Positions 1-7,832 of a DNA stretch of 8,386 bases are shown here, piece by piece. Both the position numbers and the translations under genes were made by a program. This DNA is from Gammaproteobacteria bacterium. Lineage in GTDB: Bacteria; Pseudomonadota; Gammaproteobacteria; Burkholderiales; Burkholderiaceae_C. Each line of letters opens with the position of its first letter. Within the stretch, counting starts at the first letter, position 1. Location of the stretch: contig JAHIQV010000250.1 of assembly GCA_018903185.1 (NCBI GenBank), positions 1 to 8,386 on the forward strand, read 5' to 3'. The notes below the pieces were generated by a model. The model saw only the letters and a program-made list of their open reading frames with translations, did not search any database and was not told the DNA's origin.

Positions 1-1
1 C

Positions 2-1012
2 GATCTGGCCCGGCGCGACCTCACCATCAACGCCATGGCGGTGGCCGCCAGCGAAGCCGATGACCCGCTGAACGCCCGGTTGATCGACCCCCATGGTGGC
101 CAGCGCGACCTGCGGGACCGCGTGTTGCGCCACGTGACCCATTCCTTCGCCGAAGACCCGGTGCGCATCCTGCGGCTCGCGCGCTTCGCCGCCCGCTTCC
201 CCGACTTTTCGGTGGCCCCCGAAACCCGGGCGCTGATGCGCCAGATGGTGGAGCACGGCGAGGTGGATCATCTGGTGGCCGAGCGCGTCTGGCAGGAGCT
301 CTCGCGCGGCCTCATGGAACAGCGGCCCAGCCGCATGTTCGAAGTGCTGCGCGATTGCGGCGCGCTGCAACGCCTGCTGCCCGAAGTGGACCGGCTCTGG
401 GGCGTGCCGCAGCGCGCCGACCACCACCCCGAGATCGACACCGGCGTGCACCTGATGATGGTGCTCGACATGAGCGCGTTGCTCGGTGCTTCGCTGCCGG
501 TGCGCTTTGCCTGCCTGTGCCACGACCTCGGCAAGGGCACCACGCCCGCCGACGTGCTGCCGCACCACATCGGCCACGAGGAGCGCAGCGCGCGGCTGCT
601 GCTGGGTGTGTGCGAGCGCTGGCGCGTGCCCGTGGAATGCCGCGAACTCGCTGACGTGGTTGCGCGCGAACACGGCAACCTCCACCGCAGTGCCGGCCTC
701 GGCGCGGCGGCCCTGGTCCGCCTGCTCGAACGCTGCGATGCCTTCCGCAAACCGGCCCGTTTTCTGGACATCGTGCTGGCCTGCGAGTGTGATGCGCGGG
801 GCCGGCTCGGCCACGCAGACGACGCCTACCTGCAGCGTGAACGCCTGCTCCCCGCGCTGCAGGCGGCCCGTTCGGTGGTCACCGCGGACATTGCCGCGCA
901 GGCGCAGTCCCGGGGATTGACCGGCCCTGACGTGGGGGCCCTGATCCACCGCGCGCGCGTCGCCGAAGTGTCGAGAGCCCTGGGCGAAAGCGCGCCGCAC
1001 GGCACGTCATGA
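2..1012 (+). CDS. cca: CCA tRNA nucleotidyltransferase with HD domain (5' end missing)
   Basis: This enzyme adds or repairs the 3' CCA end of tRNAs in the cytoplasm, using CTP and ATP. The reading frame is open from base 2 and continues beyond the left edge, so the first ATG inside (35) is an internal methionine. The visible part begins in the conserved RRDLTINAMA motif. It continues with the class II nucleotidyltransferase segment DPHGGQRDL...EDPVRILRLARFAARF, which helps select the nucleotide. A C-terminal HD phosphohydrolase domain follows, with an HHPE motif near bases 420-434 and the metal-binding HD pair of CHDLGKG at 521-526. That domain marks the multifunctional form known from E. coli, which has phosphatase and phosphodiesterase activities. 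By comparison with the roughly 410-residue E. coli enzyme, about 100 residues are missing, including the catalytic GGxxRD and DxD motifs, which lie outside the window. The stop is TGA at 1010-1012. The family call is secure. Confidence 0.96.
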   Translation, partial: DLARRDLTINAMAVAASEADDPLNARLIDPHGGQRDLRDRVLRHVTHSFAEDPVRILRLARFAARFPDFSVAPETRALMRQMVEHGEVDHLVAERVWQELSRGLMEQRPSRMFEVLRDCGALQRLLPEVDRLWGVPQRADHHPEIDTGVHLMMVLDMSALLGASLPVRFACLCHDLGKGTTPADVLPHHIGHEERSARLLLGVCERWRVPVECRELADVVAREHGNLHRSAGLGAAALVRLLERCDAFRKPARFLDIVLACECDARGRLGHADDAYLQRERLLPALQAARSVVTADIAAQAQSRGLTGPDVGALIHRARVAEVSRALGESAPHGTS

Positions 1013-1079
1013 ATAAAAGCCCGGCTCGTCAAGCCCGCACGAAGTCCCTCACCCGGCAGGTCGGACAAATGCCCGTCGT

Positions 1080-1108
1080 GTGACAAGCGGCACCGGGTCT
1101 GTTACGGT
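1080..1108 (+). promoter_or_regulatory. Candidate sigma-70 promoter of the otsB-GH15-otsA unit
   Basis: A -35-like GTGACA lies at 1080-1085 (5 of 6 to consensus). Exactly 17 bases later a -10-like TACGGT sits at 1103-1108 (3 of 6), preceded by the extended -10 element TGT at 1100-1102. This is the best promoter-like pair in the gap between cca and otsB. The predicted transcription start is about 1114-1117, at or just before the otsB start codon. The -10 match is weak on its own. The call rests on the combination of spacing, TGN element and position. Confidence 0.4.
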
Positions 1109-1117
1109 CAATGGTTG

Positions 1118-1870
1118 ATGAGCACATTACCAAGCCTGCTGGTTGGGCCATGCGCCCTGTTTCTGGATTTCGACGGCACACTGGCCGAACTGGCGCCCCG
1201 GCCCGACGAGGTGGTGGTTCCGCGCGAACTCGTGGACCTGCTGAAACAGCTGCACACCCAGCTGGGCGGCGCGCTGGCGCTGGTCACCGGCCGCGCGCAG
1301 GGGGATATCGACCCGTTTCTCTCACCCCTGGTGTTGCCGGCAGCTTTCGAACACGGCGCGATGCGCCGTTCGTTGCAGGGCACCACCTCATCGGATCGGC
1401 GCCCCGAACTGGGTCCCGTGCTGGCCGCGGCGCAGGCGCTGGCGGCCCACCACCCGGGCCTGCTCGTGGAACACAAGAAGACCGCCGTCGCCCTGCACTT
1501 CCGGCTCGCACCCGAACTGGATGCCGAATGCACCGCGGTCATGACGGCCGCCATCCGGCACGACCCGGATCTGCAACTGCTGCGTGGCAAGGCCGTGGTG
1601 GAAGTCAAGTCCGCCCATGTGGGCAAGGGCCTGGCCATTGCCGCCTTCATGGCGGAGTCCCCTTTCAAAGGGCGCCAGCCGGTATTTGCCGGCGATGACG
1701 TGACCGACGAGTCCGGCTTTGACGTGGTACAGCGGTTCGGCGGCTGGGGCATCAAGGTGGGCGAAGGCCCGAGCTGCGCCACCCACCGCATCGCCCACCC
1801 GCAGGCCCTGCACCAGTGGCTGAGGGACGCCACCCGGAACATCCCCGACACAACAACAACATTGCGATGA
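1118..1870 (+). CDS. otsB: Trehalose-6-phosphate phosphatase
   Basis: This HAD-superfamily phosphatase removes phosphate from trehalose-6-phosphate to give trehalose, the second step of the OtsA/OtsB pathway, in the cytoplasm. The 250-residue product shows all HAD motifs. Motif I is FLDFDGTLAEL, with nucleophile D17 and acid/base D19. Motif II is LVTGR (T57). The motif III lysine is K170 in HVGKG, and motif IV is GDDVTDE (D193, D194, D197). EHGAMRR (79-84) matches the conserved HG segment of the substrate-binding cap region. Length fits the family. I chose ATG 1118; TTG 1115, directly before it, would add one residue. No Shine-Dalgarno sequence is visible for either, and the predicted promoter suggests an almost leaderless mRNA. 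The stop overlaps the ATG of the next gene. It is the first gene of the unit with the GH15 gene and otsA. Function is secure; the start is fairly secure. Confidence 0.94.
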   Translation: MSTLPSLLVGPCALFLDFDGTLAELAPRPDEVVVPRELVDLLKQLHTQLGGALALVTGRAQGDIDPFLSPLVLPAAFEHGAMRRSLQGTTSSDRRPELGPVLAAAQALAAHHPGLLVEHKKTAVALHFRLAPELDAECTAVMTAAIRHDPDLQLLRGKAVVEVKSAHVGKGLAIAAFMAESPFKGRQPVFAGDDVTDESGFDVVQRFGGWGIKVGEGPSCATHRIAHPQALHQWLRDATRNIPDTTTTLR

Positions 1871-3705
1871 ACCCTCCGACCGCCGCCACCGACCTCACCG
1901 GCCACACCGGTTTTGCGGCGCCCGCAGCCCCGTCCCTGTCCCTTGGTGTGGTGGGCAATTGCGCCTTCAGCGCCCTGATCGATCCGCATGGGCGCGTGGT
2001 CTGGAGTTGCCTGCCCCGTTTTGATGGCGATCCGGTGTTTCACGCGCTGCTCGGTAGCGAAGACGGTGCGGGCGCTTTTGCCATCGACATCGAACACCTG
2101 GACAAGACACGGCAGTACTACGACCCCAACACCGCCGTGCTGCACACCGAGTTGTGGGACACGAAGGGGCAAGGCCTGCTCATCACCGACTTTGCGCCCC
2201 GCTTTCCCTCGCGCGGGCGCTATTTCCGCCCCACCATGCTGGTGCGCCGCGTGCGTCCGCTCCAGGGTGCCCCCCGCATCCGTGTGCAGCTCACCCCCCG
2301 CTTCAACTGGGGCGCCCAGACACCCACCATCACCTCGGGCAGCAACCACATCCGCTACGTCGGTGACCAGCAGACGCTGCGGCTGCACACCGACGCTTCC
2401 ATCTCCCACGTGCTGGCCCACCAGCCCTTCCTGCTCACGCGCGAACTCAACTTCCTGTTCGGCCCCGACGAGACCCTGGAGGGCGGCATCGGCGACACGG
2501 CGCGGCATTTCGAACAGGAAACCCTGGCCTACTGGCGCGGCTGGAGCCAGCGCCTGGCGCTGCCGCTGGAGTGGCAGGACGCGGTCATCCGCGCCGCCAT
2601 CACGCTCAAGCTCTCGATGTTCGAGGACACCGGCGCCATCGTCGCGGCCATGACCACCAGCATCCCCGAAGCACCGGGCACGCAGCGCAACTGGGACTAC
2701 CGCTACTGCTGGCTGCGTGACGCGTTCTTCGTGGTGCGCGCGCTCAACAGCCTGGCCGAGGTCGGCACCATGGAAGACTACCTGGGCTGGTTGTCCAACG
2801 TGGTGGTGGGCGCCAACGGCGGCCATGTGCAGCCGCTGTTCGGCATCGGGCTGGAACGCGAACTGACCGAGCGCATCTGCGAACGGCTCCCGGGGTACCG
2901 CGGCATGGGCCCGGTGCGCGTGGGCAACCAGGCGTTCGAGCATTTCCAGCACGACGTCTACGGCAACATCGTGCTCGGCGCGGCCCAGGCGTTTCACGAC
3001 CGGCGTCTGCTCAACCCGGCGGGCCTGGCCGAGTTCGAGCGGCTCGAATCGGTCGGCGAGAAGGCGGTTCGCATCTTCGACCAGCCCGACGCCGGCATGT
3101 GGGAACTGCGCACGCGGGCCCGCGTGCACACCTCGTCGGCGCTGATGTGCTGGGCCGCCTGCGACCGGCTGGCCAAGATCGCGCAGACGCTGCAACAGGC
3201 CGAGCGCGCCGCCTACTGGCAGAAACACGCCGAAGGCATGCGCGCGCGCATCCTGCGCGAATCGTGGAGCGAGGAACGCCAGGCCTTTGCCGAGAGCTTC
3301 GGCGGGCGCGACCTCGACGCCAGCGTGCTGCTGATGGCCGAAGTCGGTTTCATCGATCCGATGGACCCGCGCTTCATCGCCACCCTTGACGCGCTGGAGA
3401 AACACCTGTGCGACGGCCCCTACATGCGGCGCTACGAAGCGGCCGACGACTTCGGCACGCCCGAAACCGCGTTCAACATCTGTACCTTCTGGCGCATCGA
3501 CGCGCTCGCGCGCATCGGCCGCGTGGAAGAAGCCCGCGCCATCTTCGAGACCATGCTCAAGGCGCGCAACCCGCTGGGCATGCTCTCCGAAGACACCCAC
3601 GCCACCACGGGCGAGATGTGGGGCAACTACCCCCAGACCTATTCGATGGTGGGCATCATCAACGCGGCCGTTCGCCTCTCGGCGGCCTGGGACACGGTGA
3701 TTTAA
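1867..3705 (+). CDS. GH15 glycoside hydrolase (glucoamylase- or trehalase-like)
   Basis: The 612-residue protein has the two-part layout of bacterial and archaeal GH15 enzymes. The N-terminal beta domain begins with GVVGNCAFSALID (27-39) and CLPRFDGDPVF. The (alpha/alpha)6 barrel begins around NWDYRYCWLRDAF (275-287). From family knowledge, the general acid should be E413 in GMWELR and the general base E575 in MLSED, followed by TGEMWGNYPQTYS. Both are present, so it looks catalytically intact. There is no signal peptide, so it should act in the cytoplasm. GH15 includes glucoamylases, glucodextranases and the mycobacterial and archaeal trehalases, and sequence reading alone cannot choose among them. 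Its place between otsB and otsA suggests trehalose or a related alpha-glucoside. ATG 1867 is chosen because it gives the ATGA overlap with otsB and starts just before the conserved domain. GTG 1816 would add 17 residues encoded by the otsB region. No Shine-Dalgarno sequence is visible, so translational coupling is likely. Confidence 0.9.
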   Translation: MNPPTAATDLTGHTGFAAPAAPSLSLGVVGNCAFSALIDPHGRVVWSCLPRFDGDPVFHALLGSEDGAGAFAIDIEHLDKTRQYYDPNTAVLHTELWDTKGQGLLITDFAPRFPSRGRYFRPTMLVRRVRPLQGAPRIRVQLTPRFNWGAQTPTITSGSNHIRYVGDQQTLRLHTDASISHVLAHQPFLLTRELNFLFGPDETLEGGIGDTARHFEQETLAYWRGWSQRLALPLEWQDAVIRAAITLKLSMFEDTGAIVAAMTTSIPEAPGTQRNWDYRYCWLRDAFFVVRALNSLAEVGTMEDYLGWLSNVVVGANGGHVQPLFGIGLERELTERICERLPGYRGMGPVRVGNQAFEHFQHDVYGNIVLGAAQAFHDRRLLNPAGLAEFERLESVGEKAVRIFDQPDAGMWELRTRARVHTSSALMCWAACDRLAKIAQTLQQAERAAYWQKHAEGMRARILRESWSEERQAFAESFGGRDLDASVLLMAEVGFIDPMDPRFIATLDALEKHLCDGPYMRRYEAADDFGTPETAFNICTFWRIDALARIGRVEEARAIFETMLKARNPLGMLSEDTHATTGEMWGNYPQTYSMVGIINAAVRLSAAWDTVI

Positions 3706-5088
<1,383 letters not shown>

Positions 5089-5095
5089 TCCGACC

Positions 5096-5140
5096 CAGGG
5101 CGGTGCCCGCCAGGCGGCGGGCGCCGCCCTGCTTTTTTTT
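5096..5140 (+). terminator. Strong rho-independent terminator after otsA
   Basis: The arms AGGGCGGTGCCCGCC (5097-5111) and GGCGGGCGCCGCCCT (5116-5130) pair over 15 positions with only one G-U wobble. The loop is the 4 bases AGGC. C5096 and G5131 extend the stem to 16 pairs. After a single C, eight T residues follow (5133-5140). This is a textbook intrinsic terminator for the otsB-GH15-otsA transcript. Eight Ts stand out in such GC-rich DNA. Confidence 0.92.
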
Positions 5141-5152
5141 CACGCCCCTTCT

Positions 5153-5156
5153 GGAG
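5153..5156 (+). promoter_or_regulatory. Ribosome binding site of the mscS-type gene
   Basis: GGAG lies 8 bases before ATG 5165, within an A-rich stretch. It fixes the start of the channel gene. It lies only 12 bases after the T-run of the terminator, leaving no room for a promoter between them. Confidence 0.8.
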
Positions 5157-5164
5157 AAAAAACC

Positions 5165-6070
5165 ATGAACGGCAACATCCTGGACCTCGCCACCCGCTGG
5201 TGGATCAGCCTGGGCAGCGCCGCCACCACGCTGCTGCGCGTGACCCTCATCCTCATCGCCGCCTGGCTGCTGGTCGCCATCCTGCAGCGCGGCATACGCA
5301 CGCTGCGCATACGCATCGCCAGCCGCATGGACGACCGCGAGTCCACCAAACGCGCCGAAACCCTGGGCCGTGTGTTCCGCTACCTGGTCGGGGTGGTGGT
5401 GAGCCTGATCGCCGGCATGCTGGTGCTCTCCGAGCTGGGGGTGTCGGTGGCGCCCATCCTGGGGGCGGCTGGCGTGGTCGGTCTGGCGGTGGGTTTTGGT
5501 GCCCAGAGTCTGGTCAAGGATTTTTTCACCGGCTTCTTCATCCTGCTGGAAAACCAGATCCGGCAGGGTGATGTGGTCAAGCTGGGGGAACACGCCGGCA
5601 TGGTGGAGGTGATCACGCTGCGCTACGTGCAGCTGCGCGACTACGACGGCAACGTGCACTACGTGCCCAACGGCCACATCAGCACCGTGATCAACATGAC
5701 GCGCGGCTTCAGCAACGCGGTCATGGACATCGGCGTGGCCTACCGCGAGAACGTTGACAAGGTGATGCGGGTCATGGCCGAGGTGGCCCGGGCCATGCGC
5801 ACCGACCCGATCCTTGGCGCCAGCATCACCGACGACCTGGAGATCGCCGGCGTCGAGCGCTGGGCCGACTCGGCGGTGGTCATCCGCTGCCGCTTTCGTT
5901 GCCTGCCGCTGGAGCAGTGGAACGTGAAACGCGAATACCTGCGCCGCCTGAAGGCCGCCTTCGATGCCGCCGGCATCGAGATCCCCTACCCGCACCTCAC
6001 CGTGTACGCCGGTCAGGACCACGCCGGCAAGGCACCCGCGTTCCAGGTGCGCCCGCTCGAAACGGCCTGA
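5165..6070 (+). CDS. MscS-family small mechanosensitive ion channel
   Basis: The 301-residue inner-membrane protein should open under membrane tension and release solutes during hypo-osmotic shock. Three hydrophobic segments are visible: about 20-42, 70-92 and 95-130. The third contains the Gly/Ala-rich pore helix GAAGVVGLAVGFGAQSLVKDF (starting at 100). It is followed by GDVVKLGEHAGMVEVI and LRDYDGNVHYVPNG (135-170), the conserved start of the cytoplasmic beta domain. An alpha/beta C-terminal domain ends near PYPHLTVY (274-281). Length and three-helix topology match E. coli MscS (286 residues). The pore-helix and LRxxDG/VPNG wording is closer to the general MscS or YbiO-like branch, so I give no symbol. 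The start is supported by GGAG at 5153-5156. Upstream lies the otsA terminator; downstream it converges with glk. The trehalose neighbours fit a role in osmotic adaptation, but that link is inferred from position. Confidence 0.92.
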   Translation: MNGNILDLATRWWISLGSAATTLLRVTLILIAAWLLVAILQRGIRTLRIRIASRMDDRESTKRAETLGRVFRYLVGVVVSLIAGMLVLSELGVSVAPILGAAGVVGLAVGFGAQSLVKDFFTGFFILLENQIRQGDVVKLGEHAGMVEVITLRYVQLRDYDGNVHYVPNGHISTVINMTRGFSNAVMDIGVAYRENVDKVMRVMAEVARAMRTDPILGASITDDLEIAGVERWADSAVVIRCRFRCLPLEQWNVKREYLRRLKAAFDAAGIEIPYPHLTVYAGQDHAGKAPAFQVRPLETA

Positions 6071-6077
6071 ACAGCCT

Positions 6078-6129
6078 CGCGCCATGCTGGCGCGGGCACG
6101 CTGCCACGCCTGTGATTCGGACCCGCGCC
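6078..6129. other. Inverted repeats between convergent mscS-type gene and glk
   Basis: The 95-base gap between the two stop codons holds two overlapping inverted repeats. One is CGCGCCA (6078-6084) with TGGCGCG (6088-6094), a 7-pair stem with a 3-base loop. The other is GGCGCGGG (6089-6096) with CCCGCGCC (6122-6129), an 8-pair stem with a 25-base loop. They share bases 6089-6094, so only one can form at a time. Neither has an adjacent T-run on either strand, so they are not canonical terminators. They may slow polymerase or protect RNA 3' ends, or may simply reflect GC-rich sequence. Confidence 0.3.
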
Positions 6130-6165
6130 GGCCGAGGGGGTCAAAGATCGGTCAAGCGCCGTTTT

Positions 6166-7155
6166 TCACGGTTCAAGCCGGTCCAGCGCGCGCGCAGCGC
6201 CCATGAGCGCCGGAGACTGTCGGGAAGTGATCACCCACACGGGAATGTCGGCCAGCAGGCCGCGGAACCGGCCCTTGGCCTCGAAACGCGCGCGGAACGG
6301 CGAGCCCTCGAACCAGGTGCCCAGCCGCGGCACGATGCCGCCACCGATGTAGACCCCGCCGCGCGCACCCAGCGTGAGCGCCAGGTTGCCCGCCACCGAG
6401 CCCAGCATGGCGCAGAAGATGTGCAGCGCTTCCAGCGCCTGCGGGTGACCGGCCTGCAGGGCCGCCTCGCTCACACCGGCCGGACTCGCCACACCGCCCG
6501 GCGCCACGCCGTCGGCCTGGCAGAGCAGGCCGTAGGTGTCGAGCAGGCCTTGACCGCAACACACGCGCTCGGCCGAACAACGGCCGTAGCGGCGCGCCAG
6601 GCCGTCCATCACCAGACGTTCGCGCGCGGTCACGGCCGGCAGCGTGACGTGGCCGCCCTCGCCTTCCAGCGGCACCCAGCCGCCAAATCCGTTCGGCAGC
6701 AGGCCCGACACACCCAGCCCGGTGCCGGCGCCGACCAGGCCGATCGCCGCGCCCGGCCGTGCCACGCCACCACCCACCGGTCGCAGCTCCGCCGCCGGCA
6801 GGTCGGGCAGCGCCAGCGCCAGTGCGGTGAAGTCGTTGAGCAGGCGCAGCGTGTTGAAGCCGAACTCGGCCTTCAGCGCCGACTGCGAAAACGACCAGTG
6901 GTGGTTGGTCATGCGGATCTGGTCGCCGGTGATCGGGTTGGCGATGGCGATCGCCACCGCGTCCGGCGTGCCGCGCCCGAGGTCGTTCAGGTAGACGCGG
7001 ATCGCTTCCTGCAGGGTGGCGTGGTCCGCGCAGGGCAGCACGCGCACGTCGGTGATGGGCTCACCCGGCCCGGCCTGCCAGGCGAAACGGGCGTTGGTGC
7101 CGCCCACGTCGGCGAGCAGTCGGGCGCGGAGGAGTCCATTGGTCGGATTCGGCAT
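6166..7155 (-). CDS. glk: Glucokinase
   Basis: This cytoplasmic enzyme phosphorylates glucose with ATP to glucose-6-phosphate, feeding the Entner-Doudoroff or pentose phosphate routes. The 329-residue product is typical of proteobacterial Glk (about 320 residues), which differs from the ROK-type kinases. The N-terminal phosphate-binding loop is LLADVGGTNARFAW (13-26). MTNHHW (82-87) is the conserved glucose-site region. The likely catalytic base is D108 in LLNDFTA. VGAGTGLGV (141-149) matches the second nucleotide-binding loop, and EGEGGH (164-169) carries the glucose-contacting E and H. The start at 7155 places the DVGGTN loop at the usual distance. A weak GGAC about 10 bases upstream may be the ribosome binding site. 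It has its own 156-base upstream gap after trxC, with a candidate promoter and palindrome. It could reuse glucose released by the nearby GH15 enzyme, though that is inferred. Confidence 0.95.
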   Translation of the reverse strand: MPNPTNGLLRARLLADVGGTNARFAWQAGPGEPITDVRVLPCADHATLQEAIRVYLNDLGRGTPDAVAIAIANPITGDQIRMTNHHWSFSQSALKAEFGFNTLRLLNDFTALALALPDLPAAELRPVGGGVARPGAAIGLVGAGTGLGVSGLLPNGFGGWVPLEGEGGHVTLPAVTARERLVMDGLARRYGRCSAERVCCGQGLLDTYGLLCQADGVAPGGVASPAGVSEAALQAGHPQALEALHIFCAMLGSVAGNLALTLGARGGVYIGGGIVPRLGTWFEGSPFRARFEAKGRFRGLLADIPVWVITSRQSPALMGAARALDRLEP

Positions 7156-7221
7156 CTGATCAGGTCCACAAAGTCGGTCCGCAACAGTACCCCATGACGG
7201 CCCCGGTGCGAAGTGGGGCAG

Positions 7222-7227
7222 ATCATA
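7222..7227 (-). promoter_or_regulatory. glk: Candidate -10 element of the glk promoter
   Basis: On the minus strand this reads TATGAT, 5 of 6 to the sigma-70 -10 consensus. The hexamer 17 bases upstream is GTGTAA, a poor -35 (3 of 6), which would suit an activated or weak promoter. Transcription would start near 7215 and give a leader of about 60 bases. The perfect palindrome at 7235-7249 lies across the spacer and the -35 end. Confidence 0.4.
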
Positions 7228-7234
7228 CCGGGCA

Positions 7235-7249
7235 TGTAACTCAGTTACA
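7235..7249. promoter_or_regulatory. Perfect palindrome, candidate HexR-type operator of glk
   Basis: TGTAACT C AGTTACA has two perfect 7-base arms around one central base. It lies in AT-richer sequence in the gap upstream of glk, overlapping the spacer of the candidate glk promoter. From memory, the HexR consensus of Proteobacteria is near TGTARTWWWAYTACA; the site fits 12 of 15 positions, including the TGTA/TACA ends. HexR responds to KDPG and controls central sugar genes, among them glk in several lineages. Another dimeric repressor, for example of the TetR or GntR type, is equally possible from the sequence alone. Confidence 0.5.
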
Positions 7250-7311
7250 CGGCTGTCAGAGTGGGTGGAACGGCTTTGTCACCGGGGCCGCCGCGGCCGT
7301 CGCGCCAGCGG

Positions 7312-7752
7312 TCAGACGCGCTGCGAACGCGCCCAGCGCACGATGTCGGCCGCGCCCATGGCGCCGGGCTGTCGCGCCACCTCGCGGCCGTTCACGAACA
7401 GCGCCAGCGTGGGGATGCTGCGGATGTTGAAGCGTGCGGCCAGGCTCTGCGCTTCTTCGGTGTTCACCTTGGCCAGGCGCATGCCGGGCTCCAGTTGCTG
7501 CGCCGCCTGCTCAAACGCCGGCGCCATCGCGCGGCAGGGGCCGCACCAGGGCGCCCAGAAATCCACCAGCACCGGCACCTGCGAGCGCGCAATGTGTTTC
7601 TCGAACGCCGCCTCGTCCAGGGGCACCGGATGGCCGGTGAACAGGGGCTGGTGGCATTTGCCGCAGTCGGGCGCGGCCGCCAGATCGTCGCGGGCGATGC
7701 GGTTGGTGGTGTGGCAGTGGGGGCAGACGATGTGCAGGGAATCGGTGGACAT
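7312..7752 (-). CDS. trxC: Thioredoxin 2 with N-terminal zinc finger
   Basis: This cytoplasmic thiol-disulfide oxidoreductase reduces protein disulfides and is re-reduced by thioredoxin reductase. The 146-residue product has the hallmark of TrxC: an N-terminal zinc-binding domain with CPHC (C10, C13) and CGKC (C30, C33). A thioredoxin fold follows, with the active site WCGPC (69-73) in DFWAPWCGPCR and the cis-proline P114 in RSIPT. E. coli TrxC has 139 residues with the same order, so the gene is complete. The start is supported by GGAG on the minus strand, with CTCC at 7761-7764, 8 bases before ATG. A -35-like TTGAAA lies at 7802-7807 on the minus strand, but no convincing -10 follows it. 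In E. coli trxC belongs to the OxyR regulon; I saw no clear OxyR site here. Family call is very secure. Confidence 0.96.
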   Translation of the reverse strand: MSTDSLHIVCPHCHTTNRIARDDLAAAPDCGKCHQPLFTGHPVPLDEAAFEKHIARSQVPVLVDFWAPWCGPCRAMAPAFEQAAQQLEPGMRLAKVNTEEAQSLAARFNIRSIPTLALFVNGREVARQPGAMGAADIVRWARSQRV

Positions 7753-7760
7753 GTTTCAGG

Positions 7761-7764
7761 CTCC
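7761..7764 (-). promoter_or_regulatory. trxC: Ribosome binding site of trxC
   Basis: The minus strand reads GGAG with 8 bases to the ATG at 7752. The spacing is ideal and fixes the trxC start just before the zinc-finger domain. Confidence 0.75.
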
Positions 7765-7832
7765 AGACGGGTTGGTCCGCAGATGGATGCCCATTGGCCG
7801 ATTTCAAGACACCCTGTGGGGTATCAGGATGA

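Noticed and set aside
1816..1866. GTG 1816 as an earlier start for the GH15 gene
   Set aside because: It would add 17 residues of unrelated sequence and overlap otsB by 55 bases. ATG 1867 gives the classic ATGA overlap and a family-typical N-terminus.
5899..7197. A 432-codon plus-strand open frame opposite glk
   Set aside because: It is rich in R, Q, H and A and has no motif. It starts inside the channel gene and spans the convergent gap, while the minus-strand glk has all family motifs.
7286..7298. GGCCGC C GCGGCC inverted repeat downstream of trxC as a terminator
   Set aside because: The arms leave a one-base loop, the usable stem is only about 4 pairs, and no T-run follows on the minus strand.
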